Assembly: GCF_018333215.1 (NCBI RefSeq)
Contig: NZ_BORO01000005.1
Location: 123,760 to 187,759 of the forward strand
Direction: 5' to 3'
DNA: 64,000 nucleotides
DNA from: Oceanobacillus sp. J11TS1
GTDB lineage: Bacteria; Bacillota; Bacilli; Bacillales; Amphibacillaceae
Shown: positions 53,271 to 62,447 of the stretch, piece by piece
Position numbering within the stretch: the stretch's first letter is position 1
How the letters are laid out: the number at the start of each line of letters is the position of its first letter
The notes under the pieces: model-generated
Told to the model about the DNA's origin: nothing
What the model saw: the letters and a program-made list of their open reading frames with translations, nothing else
Database searches by the model: none
Translations under genes and position numbers: made by a program

Positions 53271-53730
53271 GATAGATCCACTCCCTTCTTGCTTCTGCGT
53301 AACTTGTTGGTGTTTCAAATAATTGAACAAATTCCACCCGACAATCATTTGGGAGGTCACGGATTGCATCTTCCATTTGTTCAAAGATCCAAACAACCAT
53401 ATTTTCAGCAGTCGTGTTCATCTTTGGTAGTGTTTCATTTAAATAACGGTGATCTAAAAACACTTCAATCTTGTCTTTCCAAATCTTTTTTATGTCACTA
53501 AAGTCAATAACAAGCCCTACCTCATCAACAAAACCGCTGATACCAAATATGACTTGATATGTATGCCCATGGAGGTTCTTACATTTCCCCTCATAACAAT
53601 GAAGATGGTGGGCAGCGTCAAAGGTAAACTTTTTACTTACCATCACACGCTTTTGATGGTAGGCTAACTGTTCTCTGCGAATATCTTTATCAAGCTTTTG
53701 TAACTCTTCCACAATGCGAAACCCAAACAT
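53263..53730 (-). CDS. queD: 6-carboxy-5,6,7,8-tetrahydropterin synthase (QueD)
   Basis: A 155-residue PTPS-fold zinc enzyme of queuosine biosynthesis. Zinc histidines are in FDAAHHLHCYEGKCKNLHGH, with the catalytic Cys in the same segment, and the C-terminal Glu in VQLFETPTS binds pterin. The start overlaps the queC stop (TAATG). Confidence 0.95.
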   Translation of the reverse strand: MFGFRIVEELQKLDKDIRREQLAYHQKRVMVSKKFTFDAAHHLHCYEGKCKNLHGHTYQVIFGISGFVDEVGLVIDFSDIKKIWKDKIEVFLDHRYLNETLPKMNTTAENMVVWIFEQMEDAIRDLPNDCRVEFVQLFETPTSYAEARREWIYHA

Positions 53731-54398
53731 TATTTATTCACACCTTTTCTTCTAGTTAAATATTGGTCTAATCCCCGCTGGCGTAATTTACATGCGGGGC
53801 ACTCTCCACACCCTGCACCTCTTACACCGTTATAGCAGGTTAATGTCCTTTCCCTGACATACTCGAAGACGCCCAATTGATCAGCCAACTCCCATGTTTC
53901 TGCCTTATCCAGCCACATTAATGGGGTATGAATTACGAAGTTTTCATCCATCGATAGGTTCAAAGTTACGTTTAATGATTTAGTAAAGACATCACGGCAA
54001 TCCGGATATCCGCTAAAATCCGTCTCACATACTCCCGTAATAATATGCTTTGCATCAATTTGCTTGGCTAGGATCGTTGCAAAAGAAAGGAAAAGTAAAT
54101 TCCTCCCTGGAACAAATGTATTGGGTAACGCGCCATCCTCGGCGTTCTCTACTTCTATATCCGCTCTTGTCAATGCATTTGGAGCTAGTTGATTTAATAA
54201 AGACATATCCAAAATATGATGCTTTAGCCCCTGCTCCTCAGCAATTTCTCTAGCCACTTCAATCTCCAAGCTGTGACGCTGATTATAATCAAAAGTAACT
54301 AACTCCACATGATCAAACTTTTCTAATGCCCAAAACAAACAGGTTGTACTATCCTGCCCGCCACTGAAAACAACTACTGCACGATTATTTTTATCCAT
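53730..54398 (-). CDS. queC: 7-cyano-7-deazaguanine synthase (QueC)
   Basis: ATP-dependent amidotransfer/dehydration of CDG to preQ0, 222 residues. The P-loop is [13 protein letters not shown] and the zinc-binding cysteines are in [19 protein letters not shown]. It is the first gene of the operon and its leader carries a preQ1-I riboswitch. The last step enzyme, QueF, is not in the window. Confidence 0.96.
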   Translation of the reverse strand: MDKNNRAVVVFSGGQDSTTCLFWALEKFDHVELVTFDYNQRHSLEIEVAREIAEEQGLKHHILDMSLLNQLAPNALTRADIEVENAEDGALPNTFVPGRNLLFLSFATILAKQIDAKHIITGVCETDFSGYPDCRDVFTKSLNVTLNLSMDENFVIHTPLMWLDKAETWELADQLGVFEYVRERTLTCYNGVRGAGCGECPACKLRQRGLDQYLTRRKGVNK

Positions 54399-54452
54399 AA
54401 AAAAATCCCCTTTCCAATTGGAAAAAGAGAATTCTATACACCCGAAAAATAT

Positions 54453-54482
54453 AAAAAACCATACCTAAGGCACGGTACGGTT
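54453..54482 (-). terminator. expression-platform terminator of the preQ1 riboswitch
   Basis: On the minus strand ACCGTACC / GGTATGGT with an 8-nt loop, then six T, directly after the aptamer. Confidence 0.85.
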
Positions 54483-54484
54483 AT

Positions 54485-54520
54485 CCTTAGTTTTTTATAG
54501 AGGGTGTAGCTAGAACCTCT
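54485..54520 (-). promoter_or_regulatory. preQ1-I riboswitch
   Basis: On the minus strand AGAGGTTCTAGCTACACCCT, then CT, six A and CTAA: the near-invariant preQ1-I H-type pseudoknot. The aptamer's 3' strand leads straight into the terminator, so preQ1 should stop queCDE transcription. Confidence 0.96.
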
Positions 54521-54868
54521 CCTACTTCATTTCGTAGACTTTATTAATTTTTAATACAATTGGCAGTATAACATACTTTTTGAGATTATGTTATATTTTT
54601 CCTTCAGTAATTTTTGGGGAAGGAAACAAAAGCCAACACACCATTTCTATGATTTGATTATTCAGCTATGGAAAGTTCTTCATTCTAGTATCTCCATGTT
54701 TAGCGTTTGCACATATTATTTTTTGGATAAACTGGTATACTCAAATATAATATGTAAAACGATAGCTTTTCCCCCTTTAGATACTGTCTATATCCTGCAC
54801 TCAAATTGTTATTAGTACATGTTTATGCTACGATGAAAGCGTATATTATACTTACGAGGAGGCTTTAT
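54521..54868. other. intergenic region between queC riboswitch and ampS
   Basis: Must hold two divergent promoters. For the leftward one, ATACTTTTTGAGATT-like AT-rich sequence lies near 54570-54590. No gene seen. Confidence 0.35.
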
Positions 54869-56107
54869 ATGGCTTTAGAAAATTTTGATCAGTTACTAGA
54901 AAAATACGCAGAATTGATTGTTTCTACCGGTGTTAATGTACAAAAAGGTCACTCTGTTGTGCTGACTATCGATGTCGATCAAGCTCCATTAGCCCGCAAA
55001 ATTACAAAAGCAGCTTATGAAAAAGGTGCAAAACGCGTTATTGTTAAATGGGGAGACGATAAAGTTTCACGACTTGGATTCGAATATCAATCCGCTGAAA
55101 CCTTGACAGATATTCCTGATTATCGCATTGAAGAAATGAATTACATCATTGAACAAGGTGCTAGCCGTATCAATGTTGTTTCAAACGATCCAGATGCCTT
55201 TAAAGGATTAGATGGTGAAAAAATCGCCGCAACTCAAAAAGCAGCAGGTGAAGCTTTCGAACCATTGGCTCAAGCAACGCAGTCAAATAAAATTTCCTGG
55301 GTTGTAGTAGCTGCTGCCAGTCAAGAGTGGGCGGCTAAAGTCTTTCCTGAATTGCATTCTGTTGAAGAACAAATAGATGCATTATGGGATGCTATTTTCA
55401 AATCCGTACATTTATATGATGAAGATGCTATTACCACATGGAGCGAAAAAGATAAAACACTTGAAACAAAGGCAGAAACTTTGAATAAAGAACAATTTGT
55501 AGCATTACATTATACGGCTCCAGGTACGGACTTAACTGTAGGGTTGCCGAAAAATCATCGCTGGGAAGGAGCAGGAAGCTTTAATTCACGCGGAGAACGT
55601 TTTATAGCCAATATGCCGACCGAAGAAGTATTTACTGCTCCGGATGCTAACCGTGTAGATGGCGTTGTCGTTTCAACCAAACCATTAAGCTATGCGGGTT
55701 CCGTCATTGAAGGGATGGAATTCCATTTTGAAAATGGTAAAGTAACAAAAGTAACTGCGGAAAAAGGAGAAGAGGTTATACAAAAATTAATCCAGCAGGA
55801 TGAAGGAGCTTCGCGTTTAGGAGAAGTCGCTTTAGTTCCCGACGCGTCACCTATTTCCCAATCTGGGTTAACATTCTTCAATACGTTATTCGATGAAAAT
55901 GCTTCGAACCACTTAGCACTAGGCTCTGCTTATGCATTTAACTTAAATGGAGGAACGGAGATGACTGAAGAAGAATTAAAAGAAGCAGGTCTTAACCGTT
56001 CCACCACACACGTAGATTTCATGATTGGCTCCAACCAAATGGATATCGATGGCATTAAACAAGATGGCAGCCGTGTTCCTATCTTTAGAAAAGGCGCTTG
56101 GGCATAA
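54869..56107 (+). CDS. ampS: M29 family aminopeptidase
   Basis: A 412-residue metallo-aminopeptidase of the thermophilic aminopeptidase (AmpS/PepS/ApII) family. The metal-binding C-terminal half includes EGAGSFNSRGERFIANMPTEEVF with Glu ligands, NHLALGSAYAF, and THVDFMIGS with His/Asp ligands. ATG at 54869 follows GAGGAGGCTTTAT; the frame is open from 54806. Monocistronic with a terminator. A dead paralogue is at 29668-29997. Confidence 0.94.
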   Translation: MALENFDQLLEKYAELIVSTGVNVQKGHSVVLTIDVDQAPLARKITKAAYEKGAKRVIVKWGDDKVSRLGFEYQSAETLTDIPDYRIEEMNYIIEQGASRINVVSNDPDAFKGLDGEKIAATQKAAGEAFEPLAQATQSNKISWVVVAAASQEWAAKVFPELHSVEEQIDALWDAIFKSVHLYDEDAITTWSEKDKTLETKAETLNKEQFVALHYTAPGTDLTVGLPKNHRWEGAGSFNSRGERFIANMPTEEVFTAPDANRVDGVVVSTKPLSYAGSVIEGMEFHFENGKVTKVTAEKGEEVIQKLIQQDEGASRLGEVALVPDASPISQSGLTFFNTLFDENASNHLALGSAYAFNLNGGTEMTEEELKEAGLNRSTTHVDFMIGSNQMDIDGIKQDGSRVPIFRKGAWA

Positions 56108-56130
56108 TCACTAGCAAATAATCCGTTAAA

Positions 56131-56158
56131 AATCCAACCACATATAGTTGGATTTTTT
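56131..56158 (+). terminator. terminator of ampS
   Basis: AATCCAAC / GTTGGATT stem followed by six T. Confidence 0.85.
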
Positions 56159-56228
56159 GCGTTTTATAAGCAATAAATAGGTAAAAACGCAACTTAAAAA
56201 ATATAAACCAGATGTCTGCTCTATCCGA

Positions 56229-57011
56229 CTACTTATCAAACTGTTTTAATCGGTAGAAATCAGTCGTATTAGCAGTGATTTGTCGTCGAACTTCATCGAA
56301 AGACATTTCCTTAACCCCAGCTATTTTCTTTATTACATCAATAACCATATTAGGATGTGTCATCTTATTCTGAAAAGGCCCTTTAAACGGCCATGGTCCA
56401 TCTGTCTCTACCATGATAAGTTCTAATGGGTATTGTTTAATTAATAACTGAATCTCCCCTTCATATAAGCAATCGGGAGTTATGGAAATCATATATTCTT
56501 TCTCTTTCATACGTTTCATGGTATCTCTATCTCCTTTAAACCAATGAAAATGAGCCCGTCTAATCTCATATTTTTCGAGGAGATCACAAACAATCGGGGC
56601 ATATTCATAAACAGCATGCAATACAATCGGCAAATCACACTTTTTTGCAGCTTGTATAAACCGCTCTAATATTGTGAGATAAGGCGTGACATCCAATGAA
56701 GGATTTTTGAGTTTTGTATAATAAGGCAGCCCCACTTCTCCAATTGCAACAATGTCTTCACAACTTTGGTCAATTGCATGTAAAATACGATTAATTTCGT
56801 TTGTAGGCGGTAATATCTGTTCCGGATGCCATCCAAAAGCAGGATAAATGAACGGATATGTTTGTGCTAATTGCCATACTTTTTGACAGCTTTCAAAATC
56901 GCTTGCAACAGATATCAAGCCATCCACTTTTAGGGTATGGAATAACTGCTTCCGCTCATTCGGTTGATACCAATCCAAATGAATATGTGCATCAATAACG
57001 TACACGTTCAT
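56229..57011 (-). CDS. TatD family hydrolase
   Basis: A 260-residue TIM-barrel metal-dependent hydrolase. Metal motifs: IDAHIHLDW at the start, AIGEVGLPY, VLHAVYEYA, HFHWFKGD and VETDGPWPF. TatD proteins act as DNases or on D-aminoacyl substrates; which one applies here is open. AGGAGGGGATGAACGTG marks the start. Lies 112 bp after the D-cysteine desulfhydrase-type gene and is separated from it by a terminator. Confidence 0.9.
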   Translation of the reverse strand: MNVYVIDAHIHLDWYQPNERKQLFHTLKVDGLISVASDFESCQKVWQLAQTYPFIYPAFGWHPEQILPPTNEINRILHAIDQSCEDIVAIGEVGLPYYTKLKNPSLDVTPYLTILERFIQAAKKCDLPIVLHAVYEYAPIVCDLLEKYEIRRAHFHWFKGDRDTMKRMKEKEYMISITPDCLYEGEIQLLIKQYPLELIMVETDGPWPFKGPFQNKMTHPNMVIDVIKKIAGVKEMSFDEVRRQITANTTDFYRLKQFDK

Positions 57012-57037
57012 CCCCTCCTTTAGAAACGGTTATAGTA

Positions 57038-57082
57038 AAAAGACAAAGGGCTACTTGCTTTTACAATAACCCTTTGTCTTTT
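57038..57082 (-). terminator. terminator of the desulfhydrase-type gene
   Basis: AAAAGACAAAGGG / CCCTTTGTCTTTT, perfect arms with a T run on the minus strand. Confidence 0.88.
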
Positions 57083-57123
57083 GCTTATTTCATTGACTAT
57101 TTTCGCTTTTTATAAACAAAACA

Positions 57124-58098
57124 TTACGCTCTTTCACTCTTTCTTAAAATAGCCTGAATCCTATCTCTCATCTCTTTTGTGTAACCTTGTTGACCACCTG
57201 TATGAATGAATAGAATATTTTCTTGATCAGCATAATGACCATTCTTTATTTCAGTAACTAATCCTCTAAAAGCCTTCCCTGTATAAACAGGATCAAGAAT
57301 AATCCCCTCCCTTTTCGCGAAGTCAATATAAAATGCCAGCTCTTCATCTGTTGCTTTACCATAACCAAGCCCAATATAGCTGTCATTAATTGAAATCGTA
57401 TCAAAATTATGGTTTGCATCTTCTATGTCATTTACAATTTTAATAATATCTTCTTTGAATACCTCTGCTGTTTCATCAACAGAATAACCAATAATTTTAT
57501 TTTTTGTATCGGCTTCCTCATTAGCGTACCATAGCCCTGCATACGTACCGCCAGATCCAATAGCGAGATTAATAGAATCAAAATGAATACCCATTTCTAC
57601 CTCTTGTTTCACGATTTCTTGATAGCAATTTATATAGCCATAGGAACCAATTGCATTTGAGGCACCTACTGGAATAATTAATACTCTTTTCCCTTGAGTC
57701 TCCAACTCCTGTTTTAGCTCCTCCATCGCATCTTCACGGGATGAACTAGGTGGAATAATATTTACGTTAGCGCCAAGCATATCATCAAGAAAAAGATTTC
57801 CTTCATATTCTTTCACTTCGCCACGAAGGATGAGATGGCACTCCAGATCCATCATAGCACAAATTGCAGCTGTTGCTCTAGCATGGTTAGATTGGCATGC
57901 CCCTGTTGTAATAATAGTATCGTATCCATTGTCTAATGCATATGGAATAACGTATTCCAGTTTTCTTATTTTATTCCCAGAGACTTCTACACCTGTAAAG
58001 TCATCTCGTTTCATATAGATGTTTTTCCCAAGCTCATCGCTAAGTTTTTCGAGCTTTTTAATTGGTGTATCCAGATTAGCAATATTTAATTTACGCAT
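57124..58098 (-). CDS. dcyD: D-cysteine desulfhydrase / ACC deaminase-like PLP enzyme
   Basis: A 324-residue fold-type II PLP enzyme. The PLP lysine is in VSGNKIRKLEY, TTGACQSNHARATAA binds the substrate, and the phosphate loop is AIGSGGTYAGL. It belongs to the DcyD/ACD family, which either breaks D-cysteine to pyruvate, sulfide and ammonia or deaminates ACC. D-cysteine is more likely in this setting. AGAGAGAGGAACTAAAA precedes ATG at 58098. Confidence 0.85.
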   Translation of the reverse strand: MRKLNIANLDTPIKKLEKLSDELGKNIYMKRDDFTGVEVSGNKIRKLEYVIPYALDNGYDTIITTGACQSNHARATAAICAMMDLECHLILRGEVKEYEGNLFLDDMLGANVNIIPPSSSREDAMEELKQELETQGKRVLIIPVGASNAIGSYGYINCYQEIVKQEVEMGIHFDSINLAIGSGGTYAGLWYANEEADTKNKIIGYSVDETAEVFKEDIIKIVNDIEDANHNFDTISINDSYIGLGYGKATDEELAFYIDFAKREGIILDPVYTGKAFRGLVTEIKNGHYADQENILFIHTGGQQGYTKEMRDRIQAILRKSERA

Positions 58099-58303
58099 TT
58101 TTAGTTCCTCTCTCTTTCATTCTGCTTACCCATTTATGATAGCGAACAATTACTAAATGAAGCAACCAATAACAATCGTAAATTATATCCAAATCATTGA
58201 ATTAATTCGAAAAATCTTTATAATGAATATAATATATCGATAGTCTCCATATTTGTATCTATTTAAAATCTTATTACCTTTTTTACTAGAGAGGAGCAAA
58301 AAA

Positions 58304-59686
58304 ATGAAAAAAGTAATAGAAGCATTAAAGGCAAAATTAACAGATGAACAAATTTCTACCAATCAAACAGTTAGAGAACTACATAGCAAGGATGAGACCT
58401 ATCATCAAACAAGTCTTCCTGATATCGTTGTTTTTCCAAAATCAACAGAGGATGTTACCCACATTATGAAAGTAGCACAGGAATACAAAACTTCTGTAAC
58501 GCCTTTTGGTGCTGGTTCCAGCTTAGAAGGACATGTCATACCTTATGAAAAAGGTATCACTGTGGATTTTTCGTTAATGAACAAGGTGCTGGAAATTAAA
58601 GAAACCGATTTACTCGTAAAAGTTCAGCCGGGAGTTACAAGAGAACAGCTGAATAAAGAATTAAAAAAGCATGGATTGTTTTTCTCCGTTGATCCTGGTG
58701 CAAATGCAACGCTTGGCGGAATGGCTGCAACAAATGCCAGCGGTACGACCACTGTAAAATACGGCGTTATGCGGGATCAAGTCCGTGACATGGAAGTGGT
58801 GCTTGCTGATGGAAGCGTTATACATACAGGGAGTTTAGCAGCAAAATCGGCTTCCGGTTATCATTTAAATGGTCTTTTTATCGGTTCTGAGGGAACACTT
58901 GGCTGTTTTACAGAACTCACGCTTCAGGTTTATGGAATACCGGAACATGTTGTTGCAGCACGGGCAACTTTCCCAGATCTCACCAATGCCATTGAAGCAG
59001 TAACTTCGGTTTTGCATGCCGGAATTCCGATTGCAAGGATTGAATTTGTTGATGAAGCTTCCGTGAAACAAATTAATAAATTCAGTGAGACAGATTATCC
59101 TGTAAAACCGACACTCTTCTTAGAATTCCATGGAAATGAAGCCGGCCTGCAAGCAGATGTTGCTTTTACAAAAGAAATCATGCAAGATCATAAGTGCGAC
59201 AAATTTACTTCAGAAACAGATACGGCAGCCCGAAATCACTTATGGGAGGCTCGTCATAATTTAGCATACGCATATATTCATGACTATGTTGGTAAAAAAA
59301 TGATGCTTACAGATGTCGCTGTGCCCATTTCGGAATTAGCAGGTTCAGTCATTTATGCTCGTAAGGAATTAGATAAACTAAATATTCCTGGAGGGATACT
59401 AGGGCATGTTGGGGACGGAAACTTCCACTCATTGATAATGATTGATATGGAGGATGAAGAGGAAGTAAAAAATGCAAAACAATTTAATGAAAAAGTCGTG
59501 CGTTATGCGTTAGAGCGTGGCGGAACCTGTACAGGCGAACACGGTGTAGGTGTTGGAAAGAAACCTTATCAGCGTGAAGAGCACGGTGCAGCCCTCGATG
59601 TCATGACAAACATTAAAAGAGCTTTAGATCCAAATAATATACTAAATCCTACTAAAATCGTAGAGGTAGACATTAGAGAAGGTTAG
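58304..59686 (+). CDS. FAD-linked oxidase, GlcD / D-lactate dehydrogenase type
   Basis: A 460-residue flavoprotein. The PCMH-type FAD domain (about 35-215) has VTPFGAGSSLEGHV and VDPGANATLGGMAATNASG; the C-terminal FAD-oxidase domain ends GGTCTGEHGVGVGKKP. Oxidises D-lactate or glycolate and passes electrons to quinone or cytochrome; the exact 2-hydroxy acid is open. ATG at 58304 follows GAGAGGAGC. No GlcE/GlcF partner is adjacent. Confidence 0.9.
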   Translation: MKKVIEALKAKLTDEQISTNQTVRELHSKDETYHQTSLPDIVVFPKSTEDVTHIMKVAQEYKTSVTPFGAGSSLEGHVIPYEKGITVDFSLMNKVLEIKETDLLVKVQPGVTREQLNKELKKHGLFFSVDPGANATLGGMAATNASGTTTVKYGVMRDQVRDMEVVLADGSVIHTGSLAAKSASGYHLNGLFIGSEGTLGCFTELTLQVYGIPEHVVAARATFPDLTNAIEAVTSVLHAGIPIARIEFVDEASVKQINKFSETDYPVKPTLFLEFHGNEAGLQADVAFTKEIMQDHKCDKFTSETDTAARNHLWEARHNLAYAYIHDYVGKKMMLTDVAVPISELAGSVIYARKELDKLNIPGGILGHVGDGNFHSLIMIDMEDEEEVKNAKQFNEKVVRYALERGGTCTGEHGVGVGKKPYQREEHGAALDVMTNIKRALDPNNILNPTKIVEVDIREG

Positions 59687-59725
59687 CGCATTAGCTGGTA
59701 CTGTTTTGGTAATTCTCACAGCTGT

Positions 59726-59850
59726 TACCTTCTACCTTCATTTTTTTGGAGGTTCTATTACGTTTTTACTTAGGATTGTGATGTTTAGCATGGGACAAAC
59801 CTTAAAGCCAGTTGATCCGGTAGCCTTGAGCAAACAAACCCGCTGCCAGA
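59726..59850 (+). pseudogene. possible bile-acid/sodium symporter (BASS) fragment
   Basis: A broken frame gives FLLRIVMFSMGQTLKPVD, close to the MFGMGLTLKPxD motif near the start of YocS-type BASS proteins, preceded by a hydrophobic stretch. Stops on both sides. The remainder of 59687-60033 has no gene. Confidence 0.35.
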
Positions 59851-59976
59851 GACGATGTAAAATTTAAAGAAAGCTAATTAATGTAGCAGGTAGTTATTCA
59901 CTCGTTAATAGTAACAAAAAAAGTACGATTAGTTATATAGTTCCAACTATTACAAGACGGTCAGCGTGAATAATTT

Positions 59977-60013
59977 ACAAAAAACAGCGCCTATTATAGG
60001 AGCTGTTTTTTGT
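59977..60013. terminator. bidirectional terminator after the helicase gene
   Basis: ACAAAAAACAGC / GCTGTTTTTTGT with an inner CTAT/ATAG; T runs on both strands. Confidence 0.88.
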
Positions 60014-60033
60014 ATAAATGATACTTTACGAGG

Positions 60034-61638
60034 CTAACTAAACAAAAATGGAGCTTTTTCAAATTTGCATGAGCTACAGTAGTCTCCTTCCTCAAAATAC
60101 AAAATCTTCTCCTCGCCACAAGCTTGACATTTAATAAAAATATCTAAATTTTTACCCACTAAATATTGAAGAATAAGATTAGAAACATTTTCACGATTTT
60201 CTATTAACCAATCTTGATCCAAACGTTTTTGAAATACCTTGCTAAAAGAATAATAAAGATCTAATAGTTGGTATTTCTCTTCAAGTAATTCTAAGCTACA
60301 TCTTTTTGATAGTTCAATTTCTGGTTTCTCTAATTCCGGGTTCTTCTTAATCACCTCTAAAATATACCTTTCCCATTGATTAACTAAGTTCATCTTATGT
60401 GCTTTAAATGGAATATGGATTGCCCGATACAGGTCACTTTCAGGAGTGCTTGCCACCAATTTTTTCGGTAAGCTAGTCAATAAATTTATTCTCTGATCAA
60501 TATTTGCCTTTTCCAGATAATCCAGTTTATAGGTAAAATCATTCCAATGCCTTAATTTATCAACCAGTTGACCATATTGAATTTGCGCAATTGTTTCTTC
60601 TAAAGGTTCAATAATTGCCGTTTTTACAGGAATATCTCTTTGTTTTAATTTCCTTTCAATAATTTGACAGCCTTTTGCTGTAAGGCTTGCTACATAGCCA
60701 ATATTAAAAATCCCCTTCCTTCCAGCTCTGCCAGCTATTTGCTTCACTTCTTGGGAGGTTAATTCCCTTACAACGGTGCCATCATATTTTTTTAGCTCTG
60801 TAAACACAACCCGTTGTATTGGCAGATTTAGTCCCATTCCAATAGCATCTGTAGACACAACGATATCCGCTTCACCATCATTAAATAGTTCAACCTGTTT
60901 TCTTCTGGTAACTGGAGGCAGGGTACCATAAATGACAGCTGGTTTGAAACCTGCTTTTTTTAGATGGGCAGCCAATCGTAAAACTTTTTTACGAGAAAAA
61001 GCAATAATCGCATCCCCCTTTTGAATATCAACTGGAAAATCAACCTTTGTATTTTGTATTTTTAACGGCGTACTGCGTTCATGATGATGAATTTCTACCT
61101 GGTCCTTACACTCTTTTATTATTTTTTCATTCAGCTCTACTGCATACAGTGAACAGCAGATATGCAATTCTTTTGCTTTCAGTCCAAGGATGGCACGATA
61201 CCAGGCATTCCCTCTCTGTTTATCACCAATTAATTGTGCTTCATCTATGACAGCTACATCATATATCTCCATAAAATTTGCTTTCTCTATCGTTGAAGAA
61301 AGATGGGTAGCAAAAGGAACAAGCGCCTCCTCCTCCCCCGTAATCAGATCACAATTCACGCCAGCATCATGCAGTTTTTCAAATATTTCTAAAGCTAATA
61401 ATCGGAGCGGAGCAAGATAAACACCCTTTTCTGCTTTTATTAATGATTGGATAGATTGATAGGTTTTTCCGGAGTTTGTGGGGCCAGAATGAATAATAAT
61501 TCTTCTTTTCATTAACCTTGTTTCTGGATATTCATCTTTGGGGTGGTCTGGAATTCCATTTTCAAATGCACGATGATATGCAGCGGGGATAACTATCTCT
61601 TGAAGAAATACATCTATACCTCTTTTCAGAATGAACAT
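60034..61638 (-). CDS. SUV3-like DExH helicase, N-terminus uncertain
   Basis: 534 codons of a superfamily 2 helicase resembling mitochondrial SUV3. Walker A is SGPTNSGKT, motif II is VIDEAQLIGD, motif V VVSTDAIGMGLNLP, motif VI QIAGRAGR; a C-terminal CxxC...CxxC zinc ribbon (residues 510-527) ends the protein. Likely an RNA helicase. The protein sequence continues upstream for about 100 codons (61639-61950) in the same frame with no ATG, GTG or TTG. One extra A in the A5 run at 61944-61948 would join it to an ATG at 61958. The true start is therefore unclear. Confidence 0.8.
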   Translation of the reverse strand: MFILKRGIDVFLQEIVIPAAYHRAFENGIPDHPKDEYPETRLMKRRIIIHSGPTNSGKTYQSIQSLIKAEKGVYLAPLRLLALEIFEKLHDAGVNCDLITGEEEALVPFATHLSSTIEKANFMEIYDVAVIDEAQLIGDKQRGNAWYRAILGLKAKELHICCSLYAVELNEKIIKECKDQVEIHHHERSTPLKIQNTKVDFPVDIQKGDAIIAFSRKKVLRLAAHLKKAGFKPAVIYGTLPPVTRRKQVELFNDGEADIVVSTDAIGMGLNLPIQRVVFTELKKYDGTVVRELTSQEVKQIAGRAGRKGIFNIGYVASLTAKGCQIIERKLKQRDIPVKTAIIEPLEETIAQIQYGQLVDKLRHWNDFTYKLDYLEKANIDQRINLLTSLPKKLVASTPESDLYRAIHIPFKAHKMNLVNQWERYILEVIKKNPELEKPEIELSKRCSLELLEEKYQLLDLYYSFSKVFQKRLDQDWLIENRENVSNLILQYLVGKNLDIFIKCQACGEEKILYFEEGDYCSSCKFEKAPFLFS

Positions 61639-61958
61639 TCGATGATGCTTGTTTTTAATCCAATCTTCAAAAGGTTCATCAAAACGGTATTGTAGCTGAA
61701 AACGTTGATATTCCTCTTTTTCATAAGCTAACAGTTTGTTCTCGAAACTATCTAAATCTAACTGAAAAAAAAGTTTATTCTCCTCGTCTATATCGCTGGC
61801 TCGTTTTAATAAATTCCGATACTGATTTACAAATGTTCTTATCTGGGAAATTGTTTTCTCATTCTTAGTTTCATATTGTAATAAATGGGATAAACGGTCT
61901 CTGCATTTTTTTAGGGAGCGAATCGAATTCTTTAGCTTGTGGCTTTTTGACGTCTCAT
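61639..61958 (-). pseudogene. upstream in-frame extension of the SUV3-like helicase
   Basis: About 100 codons in the helicase frame with protein-like content (segments LKKCRDRLSHLLQYETK and FEDWIKNKHHRMF) but without a usable start codon. An ATG at 61958 is one base out of frame. Either a frameshift has inactivated the N-terminus, the A5 run slips, or the sequence has an error. Confidence 0.6.
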
Positions 61959-62055
61959 CACCTACTTATTTGGGAGTTTGTTTTTTTGGGGGAAGATTAA
62001 ATAAGATTTAATGTTTCTCTACAGATTTGTAGAAAGAAAAGGTTTGGAATAGAAT

Positions 62056-62099
62056 GCTGCATGACTTGTTTAATATAAACAAGTTGCAGCGATTTTTTT
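62056..62099 (+). terminator. orphan plus-strand terminator
   Basis: GCTGCA...TGCAGC with an inner ACTTGTTTA/AAACAAGT stem and a T tract. No plus-strand gene lies upstream for 2.3 kb. A weak promoter TTGTAG, 17 bp, TAGAAT ends at 62054. Confidence 0.55.
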
Positions 62100-62447
62100 A
62101 TGAGGAAATATTGAAAACAGAGTCTTAGATTTTAGCGAGGAATAGCCAAGATGAGTTACTAATTACAGTATATAGAACCTACGTTCGCAAGTCAATGTTT
62201 TTTCGTTCTCATTTTCTAGTTGATTAACCAGTAAAATAAAAACTAGTGCGTGTTTAAAAAGTTTGGAAAAAAGGACCAAGAAGTTCGAGGCAGCGCGAGC
62301 TTCCGCAAAATAGACCGTTATGTTAATTCTACAGGACACGACCAGTTGAACTGAATATAAAAAAGGACTAAAATAGTACCTATTCATATAAGTTGTATGG
62401 TAACATTAATTAGTTTCCATTCTTTAATAATTAAGGAGTTTAGAACG
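62100..62447. other. intergenic region upstream of the yedE-type gene
   Basis: No gene seen. It has a GAAC-CTAC-GTTC box at 62175-62186 that only partly fits LexA, and a GC-richer stretch near 62280-62310 containing AGTTCGAGGCAGCGCGAGC. Confidence 0.35.

Noticed and set aside
62175-62186. Third GAAC-N4-GTTC box
   Set aside because: The centre CTAC breaks the RNRY rule for LexA and no promoter is placed around it.
62163-62387. 74-codon minus-strand ORF
   Set aside because: No ribosome binding site and no recognisable protein features.
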